DNA of 64,000 nucleotides, taken from assembly GCF_001522545.3 (NCBI RefSeq), contig NC_031774.1, forward strand, positions 18,628,749 to 18,692,748, in the 5' to 3' direction. Source of the DNA: Parus major. Taxonomy: Eukaryota; Chordata; Aves; Passeriformes; Paridae. Under the pieces are notes generated by a model. That model was not told where the DNA came from. It was given only the letters and a program-made list of their open reading frames with translations, and made no database searches. Position numbers and translations under genes: made by a program. Positions 49,643-63,652 of the stretch are shown here, piece by piece. Position 1 is the first letter of the stretch; each line of letters starts with the position of its first letter.

Positions 49643-50818
49643 TTCTGTTTTTAAAGCAATAAAACTTGGAAGGTACTTCAAGAAATAGAAAAAAGGTGCT
49701 TCTCTATCTTGAGGGCTTTCCTCCATGACATGAAAAAGACAGGACCTTTCCAGGAAGGTATCAGTGCAGACTTTTCCTGAAAAAGATTGGGTTTATCTCT
49801 CATTGTGGAAAGTCCCATTTAAGCAACATAAGTGGGAAGACTGCTGGCCTTCTTTCTGTGCATTTTGTTGTAGGTGTGAGTACTCCCTAATTTTCCAAGA
49901 CAGTGCTGAATTGAACCATGCAACAGTTTGTGAGTAACGTGGCAGTCAAAAGCTGTTGAAAATTACAGTAGTTTTGCAGTGGTGTTGGGAACTAGGTAGC
50001 TGTAAAGTATAAGACATGGCACTATCACATTGCTGCCAATTCCCTGATTTCTCAGGAAGCTGCATACAGTGTACAGTGCCTCCTGCAAGAGAGACATTAA
50101 ATTGAAATGCTGATTGGAAATGAGTGGTTATTCAGCTACCCCTGTGCACAAAGAAAATTTGAAGATATGTGCTGCAGAAGCATCTGCAGCTCCAAAAACA
50201 ATTAGATGATGACAGATACCCAGTGAGTGCCACTGAGAAATACCTCCACCTGACTCTGTCTCTACTTCTTATTTTTTCATTCTCCCAAATGAAAAGATGG
50301 ACAGAAAATAGTGTGAGGATTGCAAATTCTCTCAAGACCTGGCCCTTAATTAGAGTAATCAGGTTTTATTTTGGGAAGAGCTCTGTGCAGAGGGTATTTT
50401 TGGCACTTGGTTCCAGTTACCTAATTAAACTTGAAAATAACAACAAAATGCATCACCTCTGGAGCAGACCAGAGCTTTGGAAAGCAGCCAGATAAATTGA
50501 CTGGGAACAAACAGGAAATTTCCCATTCCAAGTTTATAAATTTTAAAGCATGGTTGGGATAGGTCTCCAGTGATTCATTGCTGCTGTGAAGACAGGGCAG
50601 GACAGCCCCTGGCAGGACGAGCATGTCCTGTTGCTCTGTCTTGATTTTTACTGTTAGATCTCCACTTTCAATTCCACTGCCCTGGTAAACTTTTGCTGGA
50701 AGATGCCTTGTGAGCAGTTGTGAACAGTTGTGAAGAGAACTTTCCACACAAGCTTCCACCAGTATACAACTATGTTAATTAGAAGCAAGCCTGTAGCAGA
50801 GAAAGTTATGTGCTGGTA

Positions 50819-50866
50819 CCATCAGTCAGGGTTAACCTGCCTTACCCATCAGTCAGGGTTAACCTG
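50819..50866. repeat. 21-bp direct repeat, spacing 27
   Basis: CCATCAGTCAGGGTTAACCTG occurs exactly at 50819-50839 and 50846-50866 with a 6-base spacer. Local tandem duplication of otherwise unique sequence. Confidence 0.9.
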
Positions 50867-52641
50867 TGCCAGTTCAATGATTTGTCTGTGGATACCATCT
50901 AGCATGACCTATAAAGGGTTTTATTTTTCTGTCTCTGTTGCAATTGCAGTGAAAAATTTTATTAGTACACCTATCAAGGTCACCTCAACACTCTGTCCTA
51001 AGCAGTTCTGAACAGATTATATTACCAAATAACAAGCATTTTGGCTTGAATTTTTTGTCTAAGTTGTCTATTTCACCATGTTATTATTTTTGTTATCCAG
51101 GAAAAAAAAAGTCCAACCTTTTCCAGCAACAGGACTAGAAGGAGGACATTGCTTTACATTAAAACAAACGGGCAAACACACCTTGGCAACTGCCTTCTTA
51201 GGAGCTAGAGTGTCCCAAAAGCTTGTTAGCCAGTTTTGGGATTTGGGACAGGGGTGGCCTTCGGGGTCATGAGTGACCTTTTCCCGTTGTGTGAGGAGTT
51301 GCCCAGTTTTAACCCATACTGTGTGTATGCAGCACTGATTTCCAAGTTTTCTTGCTGAGCATTAAGGTTCACTGAAAGGTTAAACCTGTCCCCTCAGTTA
51401 CAGCTGACCAGCCTGCTGAGGAGCAGAACAAGTGAAGATGGACATGCTGTGCATTAGTTAGAGACAGGAGAAGAGACAGCTCAGAAGGAGTCAAGCAAGT
51501 AGAAGGAAAGGATGGACAGCCTGTGCCTGAGAAAGTGTGCCATGTCCTACATCCTCTGGAGATGAACCCATGGTTGCTGTCAGCCAGGATCACAGCCTGC
51601 TCTGCTGCCAGAGCTGGCAGCCCAACTCTCCCTCTCTCTTTTGCCATGTTCCTATGGCAATCCAGCTAAAATGACACAAGTTTGCCCCTGCATTAGCTGC
51701 CTGACCCAACTTCCCATGACATGACATGTCATTTCAAAGGAAGCAGGAGAACAGGATGAGGAGGCTGCACTTCCCTGCAGACACATGTCCTGTAGAACTT
51801 GCTGGCAGCTAGTGCATTTGAACTCCACTGGCAGCTGGCTTTATTCCTTCTCCAGCCAATCAATACAGAGGCTAACTACTGTTACTCCTTTAAGAAGATA
51901 TGTTTGCCCAAGTAAAGGAGGTCTGTGAATCAGGTTGGTAGGCAAAACATTGCCATTGATCTCCAGGGGTGACAACATGAGATCATTTTAGGGTATTCTT
52001 GTTCTGTGGGGTTCTTTCATAATTTCTCCTTGCAGTTAATTCTAATTTTGACTCAGATATGAAACAAATGTAGTAAAGATGTTGTTGAGACTGCAGGTAG
52101 TTTTTACCATGGTTGACCTACTGTGACATTAATGAGGTTAGAGAGGAATGGAAGTTACTGAATCCCTTCATGTTTGTCATAAAGGCCATACTCTATGGAG
52201 TGGATGGAATAGGCAAGGAGAAAAAATGTAATGATGCAATTAAAGCAATTTCACAAGCTGGCATAGGGATTTTTTCTCTCTTCTCCCCCCACCCTTTCCA
52301 AAAATCCCAATGGTTGCTTGAAAAATATCTCCTGATTATCCTAATTGAAGCAATTCTAATATTTCAACATCATAATCCTCTTTTTACATTTCCAAAGTGC
52401 TCGACCCTCTCAGCAGCTTCTTAGAAACTCACACAAAGATATTCCTTTCATTTGTCACTTGGTTCTTAAAGTGAGAAGGAGACCCTGTTGGGAGGTTATG
52501 TCCTTTTGTCCTGAACACAGAGTCCCAATGTTATTACTACTTTGTCCTTCTGAATAGACCCTGAACAGATGAGATTTTACCTCACGTACTCTGCAACAGT
52601 TCAAGTGCATGTAGGTGAAGGAGGAAATTAGATCAAAGCTT

Positions 52642-53544
52642 CTATTTTGCTAAGTCTATGTTCTCAGTCTGTACAAGACACAAAGATGGTCTCTGCCCTG
52701 AAGAGCACTGGAAGCCACTCTGAAGAGAGGTCACAATCCTTTTGTCTGGGGATTTTTCCCTGAGTTCAAGTATCTTTGCAAAATCCACAAAACTGTATGG
52801 GTACTGCACTGTGCTCTTTGTGGGGTGACCCAGGAAAGTAACTCCAACTGCACTGGGCAAAATGGTGATGCATGCTTCCTTCGGAATCCACATAGAATGT
52901 ACTGCACCAGGGCCTGCTAACACCAGTTTTGAGTTGACTTTAGAGTAAGTTTTGGATAAGAGGACTGTGTTAACAGACTTGACAGAAAAAGCCATCTGTC
53001 CTGAGTTCCTGGGTTCTAAGGTGACTTTTCTTCTGATAATGAGGGAAGTAAGATGTCCATCTTGGTATTATTGCACTGGAATTGCTGTAGTCATGCTAGT
53101 TTTTCCTGAAAGTCCCAGAGTTTGGACCAGTGAAATGGAGCAACATCTCACAAACCATGTCCCACCACTTATCTGTGGATAATGTGGACAGCAGCCTCTC
53201 CAAGTTTCAGTTCATTGTCACATCTCATGTCACATCTTATATGAGCATTTTTTGATAGAGAAGTCTGAGGTCACAGGGACCAGAAGACACACTGTTGCCT
53301 CTGCAAGCTCTTGCTCTTCTTCCAGAGGAGAATCTGAGACTGTGCATTTGTAGGACATATTGAAATGCCTGTGTGATGAAAGGTGAACATGGTATACAGG
53401 CACTGGGTGGAAACTCCTCTTTACGGTCTGGAATAAAGGGAAAAGGGTTTCAGAGTGCCCATCATGTTTTGTGCTGAGCAATTTGGGAATATTGGAGTCA
53501 ATACAGGAATTTAGTCTTTCTCTAGTAGATTCTTCTTTCCACAC
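52642..53544 (-). other. Two successive minus-strand open frames, unknown
   Basis: Frames at 53544-53230 (104 codons) and 52995-52642 (117 codons) lie in tandem on the minus strand, and both give compositionally ordinary protein-like sequence. Neither is recognised, and no linking splice sites or frameshift can be demonstrated. They may be chance frames or a decayed coding sequence. Confidence 0.12.
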
Positions 53545-56500
53545 AGAAGAAGAATGTTTTGTAGTTTACCCCCAGGATCTTCTGGATCGCAAGACTGTGT
53601 CTTCAGGCTTCCCAGTAACAGTGAAGACCTGTGAGATTTTTGCTTTGTTTCTGGGACTACATCAGAGTGTGGAGCCTGCACTAGCCCCTAAACCTTTGGG
53701 GCTAGTCCAGGCTACTCACTATAAAATGCTAAATATGTGCTTTTATTTCCCTAGGATGTTTATGTTGCCATGAAATGCAAGTGTTTTACTGTATGAACAG
53801 TGTGTGTTAAGGGGAGAAGAATACTTCTTGTTCATGTGCCAGTGGTATGTGTGTAATCTTAGTATCAAGGTCTGAACTTTGAGAACACAGGGGTTTTCTT
53901 TGCTATGTACATATAGGCATGTGCAGGTAATGTTTAATTAACTGAAGTACAAGGGACAAGCCAAAGTGGAAAAATGTGTGGAGAATATTGTATTTTGATG
54001 GCTTTCAAAAGATGTCCTATTTGAGAGGTGTGAATTTATGCATTTTGTTTCAGGCTCCTGTTCAGAATGAATATTCATCAGGATTAGCAGCATCTTCTGC
54101 ATGAGAGGTACCAAACCAGTCTGCCAGTGTAATGAATGCATTCTTTTTATTCTCTGGTTTAAGACTCATTCTGTCAACTCAATACATCTTTTTAAAACTC
54201 CGTATTTATTTATGTGATGCCAATTATCTGCTGAGGTACACAGACACGGTTCAGATAGAAAAAGATGGTCAGTCACCTCACTGTATTCAGGAACAGTTTG
54301 ATCCTGTAAGCAGAATGACTCCTATTTTGTCTCTGTCAGGAAAAATTCCCCTTTGTCAATCTAGTGAAAAAGAGTTTTAGTTTGGCATTGACCCCATGCT
54401 TTCATTTCCACACATATCAGGACAGAGACATATTCCTCAAAGTCCTTTGTTTAGAGATAAAGGCAATCAATTTAAAATGTTTACAGTCTTGCATATTCTG
54501 CTGTACATTGGGAGTGGGGAAATAAGTGATAAGAGAAAACTATTTGTGTATTCATATCAGTCACTCTGATGAAACCAGAAAATCGGTCATGATACTAAGC
54601 TTCATGTCCCTGGACCTTTGTGACCCAGCACAGAATATACTCTGGCAAGGAAGAAAATCAGTTTAGCAGGCTTTACATTTAGGAGCATGCTGGCTCTGTA
54701 ACTGGTCTGTAGTTTTTGAACATTATTTGTTTTGTTCATTATTTTTGCTTGGTGTGTTGTCAAAGTTGTGACAATTTAAGGATATCATTAATCCAAGGTT
54801 TGTAGAGATAATGTCTTGCATTAGACCAGAAAATGCAACTGAAAATGTCAAAGATGCTTTCAAACACTCAGTCAGTACTTAATTATGATTTGTGTGCCCA
54901 AAAGCCTCTCTGCTTCTCCCAGCTCTACTGTTTGGTCTTATCTGAGATGGTCTGTATCATCACAAACCCTGGTACTTAAAGACCACAGGAATCCTGCTGA
55001 TTTCTGATGGCTATGGTACAGACCCCCACTCTGCCTGCTTACATATCTTTTCCAGGAACAAATGAACAAAATGGATTTTTCACCAAACAGTTTTTTGTAG
55101 GTAAGGTAGGAAGCCTTGAAGCAGAGAAGAAAGTACCATTTTGTTGGGAAAATAGTCCTCCACCCTGTTGCTGCAACTGTTTAAAATTACTTTTAACCAT
55201 GAGCCCCTTTTTTAATATTAGTTTTTTAGAACTTCCCAAGGAAATTAAATTACTTTAATGAAGTTTCTTTTTACTATTTGTAGCCAGATTGTTAGTAGTT
55301 GAGATAAGAAGTTTGGTAGTTGCCATTATCTGGTAATTGACCATGTTAGTTTAGTTCAGCCTCTGCAGCTTTAGTTTATCTTGCCTCTGTATCCCCCAGT
55401 CTTGTCATACATCAGTTCCCAGATGACTTTTTTTTTCCAGAATCTTTTCTTCTTTGCTTCCTAGAATATTCTGTAGGACTCTACATTTTGTGCTGTTCTT
55501 CTCAGTAGGAACTAAGACTCAGAAGTATCCTGAAGCACTGGTTTATTATGGATTCTGTCACATAACAAGGGTTTGCATTCTTCTGGGTCTGGTAGCACAT
55601 CTGTGCTGTATCCCAGGAACTGAGTGCTGCATTCCTAGTGGATTCTCATCCTTTTTCCAGAGGATGACTCACTCAAGGCAGGGGAAAATGAGTTTCAGGG
55701 TGAAACTCTCCCCTTGAAGGCACAATCCAGTGTGGACAATCTGGTGTGGACTCAGTTCTGAGGCCATGTCTAAGAGTACAGCCAAAGTCCAGTAACATGT
55801 TTCAGCTACACTTTGTCTGCAGCCAGGCAGTCCTTTGAGGACAAACAGTGTACGCTTTACAATAGATTTTTCTTCCTAAGATCTGCAAGTAACCTGGAGA
55901 GATAAAAATGTATATTCAGCAGCAGCAACATTGATACTGTCTGGTAGGAGGACCAGAATGCACTCCACCTCAAGAACCTGCAGGAAGCAGCAGCTCCTGC
56001 TTCTCCAGCTGTGGTGCTGACTGGACTCCATGTCCCTGTGGCAAATCTGATCAGCAGAAGCCTAAAGACAGCCCAACACCTGCCGTCAACCAGCTGGCCT
56101 TGTTCAAACCTAAAGTAAAAGAACATATGGCTTACTCTTCTTCTGCTTTTATCAGCATTTAATATGTTCATAAACACCACTAAGTATCCTGGTTGATAAG
56201 CCATGACACGAGTAATAATGCAGGAAGTTGTCCAATCACAAACTTAGATGCCCACATATTGTCAGTGGTTATGAAGGGCGAAAACCCAAGTGTTTTCAGC
56301 CACTTAATGTGTGATTTCTGGTGTATTGTACATAAAATTCTTGAGTGCTGCTGTGAAAGAGTGCTTTATCATCTTTATAACTCAGATGACAGACAAATAG
56401 AGACAGCAGCTGTTCAAAATTCACCTATAGTCCAGTAAATACATACCAGTGCCCTCCTGGTGGCCAGGGCACTATTGACTCATATGCAACTTTCCATCAA

Positions 56501-58455
56501 CCAGGACCCACCAGGTCCCTTTGAGTGGTGCTACTCTTCAGTGTCTTGTACCCCAATCTGTCCATACAACCCAGGGCTGCCTCATCCCAGGTGCAGAATT
56601 CAACACTCACCCTTGTTAAACTTCATTCAGTTGGTGATTGCCCAGAGTGAATTTTGCAGAGGACAGTGAGACTAACAGCTCCAACTAACTGGTTTTCTTT
56701 TTATTTCTCACAAAAAGGCATGTTTGCTGATCACCTTCCATTAGTAAACTTGTTCTTAGAGCTAGCATATATACACATACATACTGTATACAAACAAAAA
56801 CCTCCCCTGTCTCAGTGTTGTCTTCAGTTATGTTAAGGTTTCTCCATCTGCCCTTGAATGTGTTTTTCTTTCTGTTTTCTGAAGGGAAAATGTTATGCCT
56901 TCATATTTTTTTACTGCACTTTGGTGCCAAGTATTAGGTAGGTAATATTTGACTTGGATAAACTACCATCCAAAATTCACTAACAGCTGAATTTCATAGT
57001 TCATTCACCTGAAGTAAGTCTCCTGTGACACCTCTGGTCTGAACCAAAACCATGAAGATGTTTAGGAGAAACTGTGGTTGTGGGAAGGAGAGGACAAGCC
57101 TATCCGAACATTTTGGAAATGTACCGTTTGTACTTTCCTTGAAAACCTTAAAAATCTGGGATGTGGTTTCTGTGGTTTTTTCCCAGAGCCTTGATTTTTC
57201 CACATTAATCATTTTACTCATAGATTTGTTTTCCTTTGTCTTCCCCTCAGCAAAAGTTTCATGAAACCCTTGCTGTTTATAGTTTCAGTATTTGTTACAA
57301 GGTGAGGAAAATTGCTCTGTTTCGATCAGAAAGCAACCCAAGTGCTGGAAAAACATGTATGAGCCAGGGCTTCAGATTTCCAAGCCAGTACAGTGGAGCC
57401 TGTTCACATAGGGCTACTAAACTGATGTTTAAATTAGTGTTAAACACATAAAATGGCTGTGCACAATCTTGAATATCTGTTGTCTTAGTGTGGAATTTAA
57501 AGAAATTTAAACTAATTTTCATGCAGTCAATCGAAGTTCTATAGGCAGGGTGACTACCTCTTGGGCACTGAATGTGTTTTTGGGAAGAGAACAAGAGAGG
57601 TTGCAGTTCAATATCAATATTTCCTAAAGGCTTATATATTTCAACTGGAAACTTATCATCTCAATAAAAGCACTTTTAATTCACATAATTCTTCAATTCA
57701 GTCCTCCAAAACGCAGCTCTGACGAAATTCAGTTCATTGGACATTCAGTTCACTGATGTTACAGCAGTAAAAGTTGTAAGAAACTCAAATTTGAAAGAGC
57801 CCAGCAAGTCTGCACTAGAACTTTAACTTTTCTTAATGCTCTAGGGAGAGGTTAATTCTGCTCAATCACCTTTTATTCACCTGCAGCATAAAAGGAACTG
57901 CAGACACTTTAATATCTGAATTGAAAGGTTGTTGAGTCACCATTATATCTCTGTAGTCTTTGTTCGCTTGCTATTTTGCAGCTGCTTTTACCATTATTCA
58001 CTGAGTTGCCACAGAAATCCCTGATAGTGGTACTAAGAGATTTTTATTTCCCTAGCAGTGGGAAATAAAGTGCTAATCCAAATCATTACTGCTAGCACCA
58101 GGGGGCTTTGCATTTAAAGTGCAGGTTGTACAGTAGAATTTGTAGCAGCAAGTGACTGTCTCCAGGCGTTTGGGAGCGTGTACTGGGTTATGTGTGTGAA
58201 GGTCTCTATGATTTTGAATTAGACTTTATAGGACTTGCATGAAATATGCCTAGTCTGGGACTTGACCCCTTGCCTACTACCCTATCATAAGTCATTAATA
58301 ACTTGGTAAGTGTTTTGTCATAGCTTTACATTTCTGCTGTATGAGATGAACTGGATTTCCTCTTATGTGCAAGCTGTAATTTGTGAGTAGTACCAGATCA
58401 AGTTGCACTGTACTGCTCATCTCTCAGAGGATGGGAGAGTACTATATAGACCTAT

Positions 58456-58641
58456 CTATTCTATTCTATTCTATTCTATTCTATTCTATTCTATTCTATT
58501 CTATTCTATTCTATTCTATTCTATTCTATTCTATTCTATTCTATTCNTATTCTATTCTATTCTATTCTATTCTATTCTATTCTATTCTATTCTATTCTAT
58601 TCTATTCTATTCTATTCTATTCTATTCTATTCTATTCTATT
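58456..58641. repeat. (ATTCT)n pentanucleotide array, about 37 units
   Basis: Nearly perfect CTATT/ATTCT repeats run for about 186 bases with one ambiguous base at 58547. The array may have been collapsed or mis-joined in assembly. Open frames of Leu-Phe-Tyr-Ser-Ile repeats across it are artefacts. Confidence 0.97.
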
Positions 58642-60951
58642 TATTATATTTTGTGGCAATGTATATAAGAAAGGAAAGTACTTCATGGATCCTGAATACC
58701 TTCTACACTTTGAAATGGTACACAGCCTGGAGTGCCAAGGAAAGACAGAATAAATGTTTGTTACCTTTACTGTACTACATCTGAGTAGAAACCACATGGT
58801 TTTGGGTCATGCATGGTTTTACCATGTGGGCCACCCCATTTCCAGTACAGAGGCATGGGCTCAGCTCTTTCTCTATAATCACATATGGTGCACCAAGGCC
58901 CCTGTAAGTTGCCACACCATAGAAAAATTAGTAAAATAAAATAGTCTGAGGGGACTTTCCCTATCTGACTGAAATAGTGAGGAAAATTGACCCTTTATTC
59001 TGTTCTTCCTCCCAGTGTGTATGAAAAGAGGAGCAAACCAGAGCAGCTCTGTGTTACACTAGGTCTCCCAATTATCCATATGGCTGCAGGGAACCATGGC
59101 AGCAGTGCTACACAATAAGTACAAAAGATACTTGAAGCCATTTTTTCCTGTTCAGATGAGAAATACTGGATTAAAAAGACACCATTCTGATGTAGGAGTT
59201 TGATAATTAGTGTGTTTCACTATCACATTTAATTTCATAATTAGTCCGTACAACTGTGAGAGCTCAAAGCGTGCTGCATCAAGTCAGACTAGCCTTCTAC
59301 GACCTGCTTTCTGACAAAGCAGTCAGTAGCTTAGACAGGAGCTGGCCTGCTCTTTTCAAAACCAAAGGAACAAATCAGTACATGCTTTAGACCTAGAGAC
59401 TCCAGAGTAGTTCCACCAGTGTCCCACTAACTGGGCTGTGACACATTAGGGATTTGGCTTCCCTTATGCTACACAAAACATTTGATCAGGTATTAAGCAA
59501 ATTTGCACCTGGTGCCTAAAAGCAATTGATGATGCACAGGATTACTCTTTTTATTGCTCAAAAGGGAAAGAAAATAATTTTTAGAGTGGTTTGTGGGCTT
59601 GGAGGAGAGGTAGAAGAATCAAATATTTTGTGTATTTTCCTCTCCATTCAGATAAGTCTATCCATAGGATTCTTGCAATGATGCTTGCGACTGAAGCTCA
59701 AGTTTCTCTGTGAAGAGACTTCACAGAGCAAAGTCAAAGCAATGAAATGTTTTGCACTTGAGCTCTGTGGATGGATCTCGCTTGTGGTCTCGCTGAGTTC
59801 AGGATTAAAATGAACTACAAACAAATGTAACAGTGTCTCCCTTATCCCTGTGATATCCCTTATTTCTCCTGTGAGAAAGTGACATAACAAAGACACACAG
59901 CATAATAATGAAAAGAAAGTCATGTTTTTAGATTTCTCTCATAGCCAGAAGTCTGGTGAATAACCCCAGAGAAGGGGTTTGATTTCTAAGAACTCAGTAA
60001 GTTCTAGGCTTGTCCACAGGCTTTGTGTTTTACTCTGTATCTCAGGTCTTTTGCAAGCCTTTCCCTCCTTCAAGGGTGAAAAACAGTATGGTGAGTGAAT
60101 ATACACAGCCAGATTTCTGTCCTTGCCCTGATCGATGTTGAGGAATTAGCAGCAAGAGCATAGTTCATGTAAATAACAATAAATAAAATTATCTGTAAGC
60201 AAAGGTGTCTTAATGTAAAGTCTTTCACACTGCTGTCCACAGCTGGCCTAAAAGGTGGTCTGAGCTTGAAGTGGTCTGAGCTGTGCTGAGCTATGCTGTA
60301 CATGTTTTGTTTCTTAGTTATGCAAAGCATGTTAAATTGCATGCCTGATTTGGTTTATGTCCCATAATTCCTTTCCAGATTGTCCAAGTCCTTAGCAATG
60401 CCTTCTTACTGCAGTTCTGTCACTGTTTTCGGGGTGAAAACAGTGGAGAGTAGGGAAAAAGATGTTTGTGTGCCCACAGCAAGAACTTCAGTCTGCACAA
60501 ATCTTGTGTGATTGATGCCGTTACCATCACCTGATACAAGTAATCTTAATTCCTTATGTAACATATATGGCTTTGGAGAACATTGATTCTCTTCTGATAC
60601 TTGCATTAGACCTCTGGTTTTGTTGATTTGACTGGCGTTTGTTCTTATTGCAATGGATTGTAAGAAGAAAGAATCTGTGCCTATGTGTTTTGCAGCCTTT
60701 GCAGTTTAATTTAAACCCTGCTATGAAAAAGAAATGGGATCTCTGAAAAGCTTGGTATCATAAGGCTTCTGGTATTTACACACCATCTGCTTCAATACAC
60801 AATGGATAGCTGATCAGCTCTTTTCTGTGGCAGCAGGTAACATGGTGCTCCTATGAATGGATAATGTTGGTCCCAGTTCTCTACTAGTGTAAGAGGAAAG
60901 AAAACAGGTCTTAGAGAGGGTGTACATGTATATTCATTCTTCCTAAATTGC

Positions 60952-60983
60952 TGTGATCACATATTGTTGTGATCGCATATTGT
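60952..60983. repeat. 16-bp tandem duplication
   Basis: TGTGATCACATATTGT is followed directly by TGTGATCGCATATTGT, with one difference. Local slippage-type duplication. Confidence 0.85.
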
Positions 60984-61119
60984 GCGAAGTAAATGCAGTA
61001 ATAAAAACATTTGGCCTGTTAGCTCCTTCATGACCCAGTCATCTGTAAGGATGATGCCCTCAGCCATCAGACTGTAAGATCTTGTCTCTGCTAATGACAG
61101 CAGGATAAAGACTATCCTG

Positions 61120-61644
61120 TTGCTAAGTGTTTGGCTCACAAAGAATAGTTTTCTAACACCCTTGACTTTCTCTCTCTCTCCCTTTTGTCTGTCTTCTTTT
61201 TTTTTCCTTTCTGCCTGCAGAGCCAAAATGCGGAATGTGGGAAAGAATACTTTTTTCCCCTGCTGTTCTATTCCAGCTTTCTTTGATATCAGAAATTCAG
61301 TTTTGAGAGAAGCAGCTCTTAGAACCTTGTATGAGCCAGTAGGGACTGGTCACAGCATTAATGTTGTAAAATCTAATCCAATTTGTGCCAAAAGGTGCTT
61401 GTTGTTAAAATGCCCAAACACATCTAAAAGGCTGAAATGGTTTGTTCTTTGCATGTGTTATGCATTCACAGGTCCCATTAGCTTTGTCTGGCCCTGTGCT
61501 TTGACTTTTGATTATTTGGAAACCAGTTTTTACACTACATTCTTTTATGCCTGTCAAGCACATTTAGACTGGAGTGGGAAAGAAAGCTTCTCATCTTCAG
61601 ATAAGTTCTCAAAAGAGAACTTATCAAAACCTCAAAAGAGGTGA
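61120..61644 (+). other. Open frame of 174 codons crossing a strong 3' splice-site-like signal
   Basis: A polypyrimidine tract of about 50 bases ends in CTGCCTGCAG at 61211-61220, a very good splice acceptor pattern. The frame then stays open to the stop at 61642-61644. The translation downstream (AKMRNVGKNTFFPCC onward) matches no family I know. It might be a terminal exon of an unannotated transcript. A chance frame of this length is also expected about once in a window like this. Confidence 0.15.
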
Positions 61645-63136
61645 GAGAACAAGATCCCAAAGAGTTCCAGCATTGTTGTGTTTACTAAAGGAATTGTGTG
61701 CTTGAATCAAGAAGAAGCTGGCAGAGAGAAATATGAACTGGTGGATGCAAAGTGTTTTAAATGACTATGTTATGAAGGAAAATTTGCAAATAATATTCTT
61801 GAAGTCTTGGGTGTTTGTGGGTATTGGGTTCTTCTGCTTGCAGTGCTACTTTCCATTTTATAGCTATAAACCTAAGGGAAGCCAGCCAGATGATGACTCA
61901 TTGGTTACTAGTATTATGCATCACCTGAATTCTGTCTGAAATATTTTCCCTTAAAAATGAGGAAATTAACAAGCACAAGAATGTGAGAAACATGCACTGT
62001 ATATGACGCTTCCTACTACTTTCTATTTTTTATCAGGTTGGGTTTTTTTTAGCATCTCCTTCCTCTTATCTGCTTACAGAATATATGTTCTCAAGTCCAT
62101 CTGCTAAGGTTGCATCTGACAAAAAATGGAGACTCATCTGAAGAACATCTGTTGTGCCATTTAGGGATTTTATTTTTCTTGACTGATGTCAGCTCATCAG
62201 CAATATTTAAGCTGCAAGCTTGTAAGCTGACCTGCTGAAGGGTTCTTTCTAGTTCTTTTTTTCCCAGATTCCTGCTGGATTTTTATAATGCCTAGCTGTT
62301 CTGCACTGAACAGCCTAGTTTAAATCTGCATGAACTTTCAATGTTCTTAGCTTCCCCAAGAAAACTGGTAGCATTTATGGACCAACAGTCCAGCTGAGAC
62401 TCAGGAGGGATGCATACCTTTCTGATGAGCCACTCTCTTTACCTGGATGAAATCTTGGATAACTTTGATTTGTGGATAGCCTGATTTGAATGCTGTGGTG
62501 AGAAAGAGTTGGTGAAGGTAACTGTGGGATGGAGCAAAAGCAGATCTTCCCGCTATATCCTTGTGGGACTCTTGCTCCTGTACCATATGTTTTACTGCCA
62601 TTTAGAAACTAGAGCCAGGGAATAGGAAGGAGTGCTAACTTCTTAGAAGCCAGTGATGGAGTGCTGCCTCCGCAGAGCAGCCCTGCTACACTTGTTGGTG
62701 ATAATTAGTTTGTGTCTGTTGAGCTTCCTTATGACACAGTCTGTTCTAATTAACACTTCCCTCTAGATTGCTGCTGAACTCCAGAAATCTCATTCACTTG
62801 TGACACACATTTCACCATCCCAGGGAGACAAATTTATTTTGTTGACAAAGGTGCTGATAACACTATCAGACCACAGTTTAATGTGTGTCCCAGAGATGGA
62901 GAGAGGTGACAAGACAGCCTGAATGGGAGAATGAGCTAAAAATGACACTCAGAATTGCAGCTGTAATTTGTTTACCAGGTTGAATTGTTTGAGCCCCAGA
63001 TCATGTAATACTTTATTTGCTACAGACAGTTATGGTGAGTGTTTATTCCTTCTACCTCTACTTCTACCTCTTTATTCTATGTAGTAACATTAAAAGATAC
63101 AATAGATAAAATTGCTAGAATGGGATGCTCATAAAT

Positions 63137-63220
63137 TATATACACATACTATATATATATGTGTAGGTAAGCACACTGTACACAAATCTGTTGCTCTCTA
63201 TAGTCTATATATATAGTGTG
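63137..63220. repeat. Two (TA)n blocks separated by unique sequence
   Basis: TATATACACATACTATATATATAT at 63137-63160 and TCTATATATATAG at 63202-63214 are short TA microsatellites with complementary potential to pair. Confidence 0.7.
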
Positions 63221-63652
63221 TTTTAAAAAATAAAAAAGTCAGGAGCTACTCTGTAAGTTAAATATAAGCCTTGCAAATAGAATATAGCTGAAACTACTTA
63301 AAAAATTTAGATCAGAGGCAGCAGCACCTAGGGACCTTGTAACAGGTTTTAGACATAATTTGCATCTAAATATATGAGACCTTTTTTACTTGGGCTGTGG
63401 CACCTGTCAGTGAGGCTGGCTGCTGCAGCAGAGAAAGGAGTAATTGCAAAAAGCTGTCTGACTCCATATGTACAAGGAAACAGAATTGGACAAGGAGACC
63501 TGTGCTATTTCCAATGCAGCAAAGAACTCTGGAAATTCTGGAAAGTCTTCCCCTGCCACCACAACTCCTCCTGCACTCAGCATAACCACAGTCTATGCAA
63601 GCTGAAGACTGACTAAAAGTGGGAAATGCTGGCCAAGGATTGGGGCATTAGG

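Larger units (their letters stand above)
49643..58455. other. No gene recognised
   Basis: AT-rich intergenic DNA with two listed items (21-bp direct repeat, tandem minus frames at 52.6-53.5 kb). Other frames are short and unrecognised. Confidence 0.6.

Noticed and set aside
48968..49688. Phe/Leu/Ser-rich frames of 228 and 173 codons
   Set aside because: They run through pyrimidine microsatellites and unresolved bases.
56443..56472. CTCF-like GGCCACCAGGAGGGCACT on the minus strand
   Set aside because: It fits only if one base is inserted in the core, and CTCF does not tolerate that spacing change well.
58383..58784. Leu-Phe-Tyr-Ser-Ile repeat frames of 133 and 116 codons
   Set aside because: They translate the ATTCT array.
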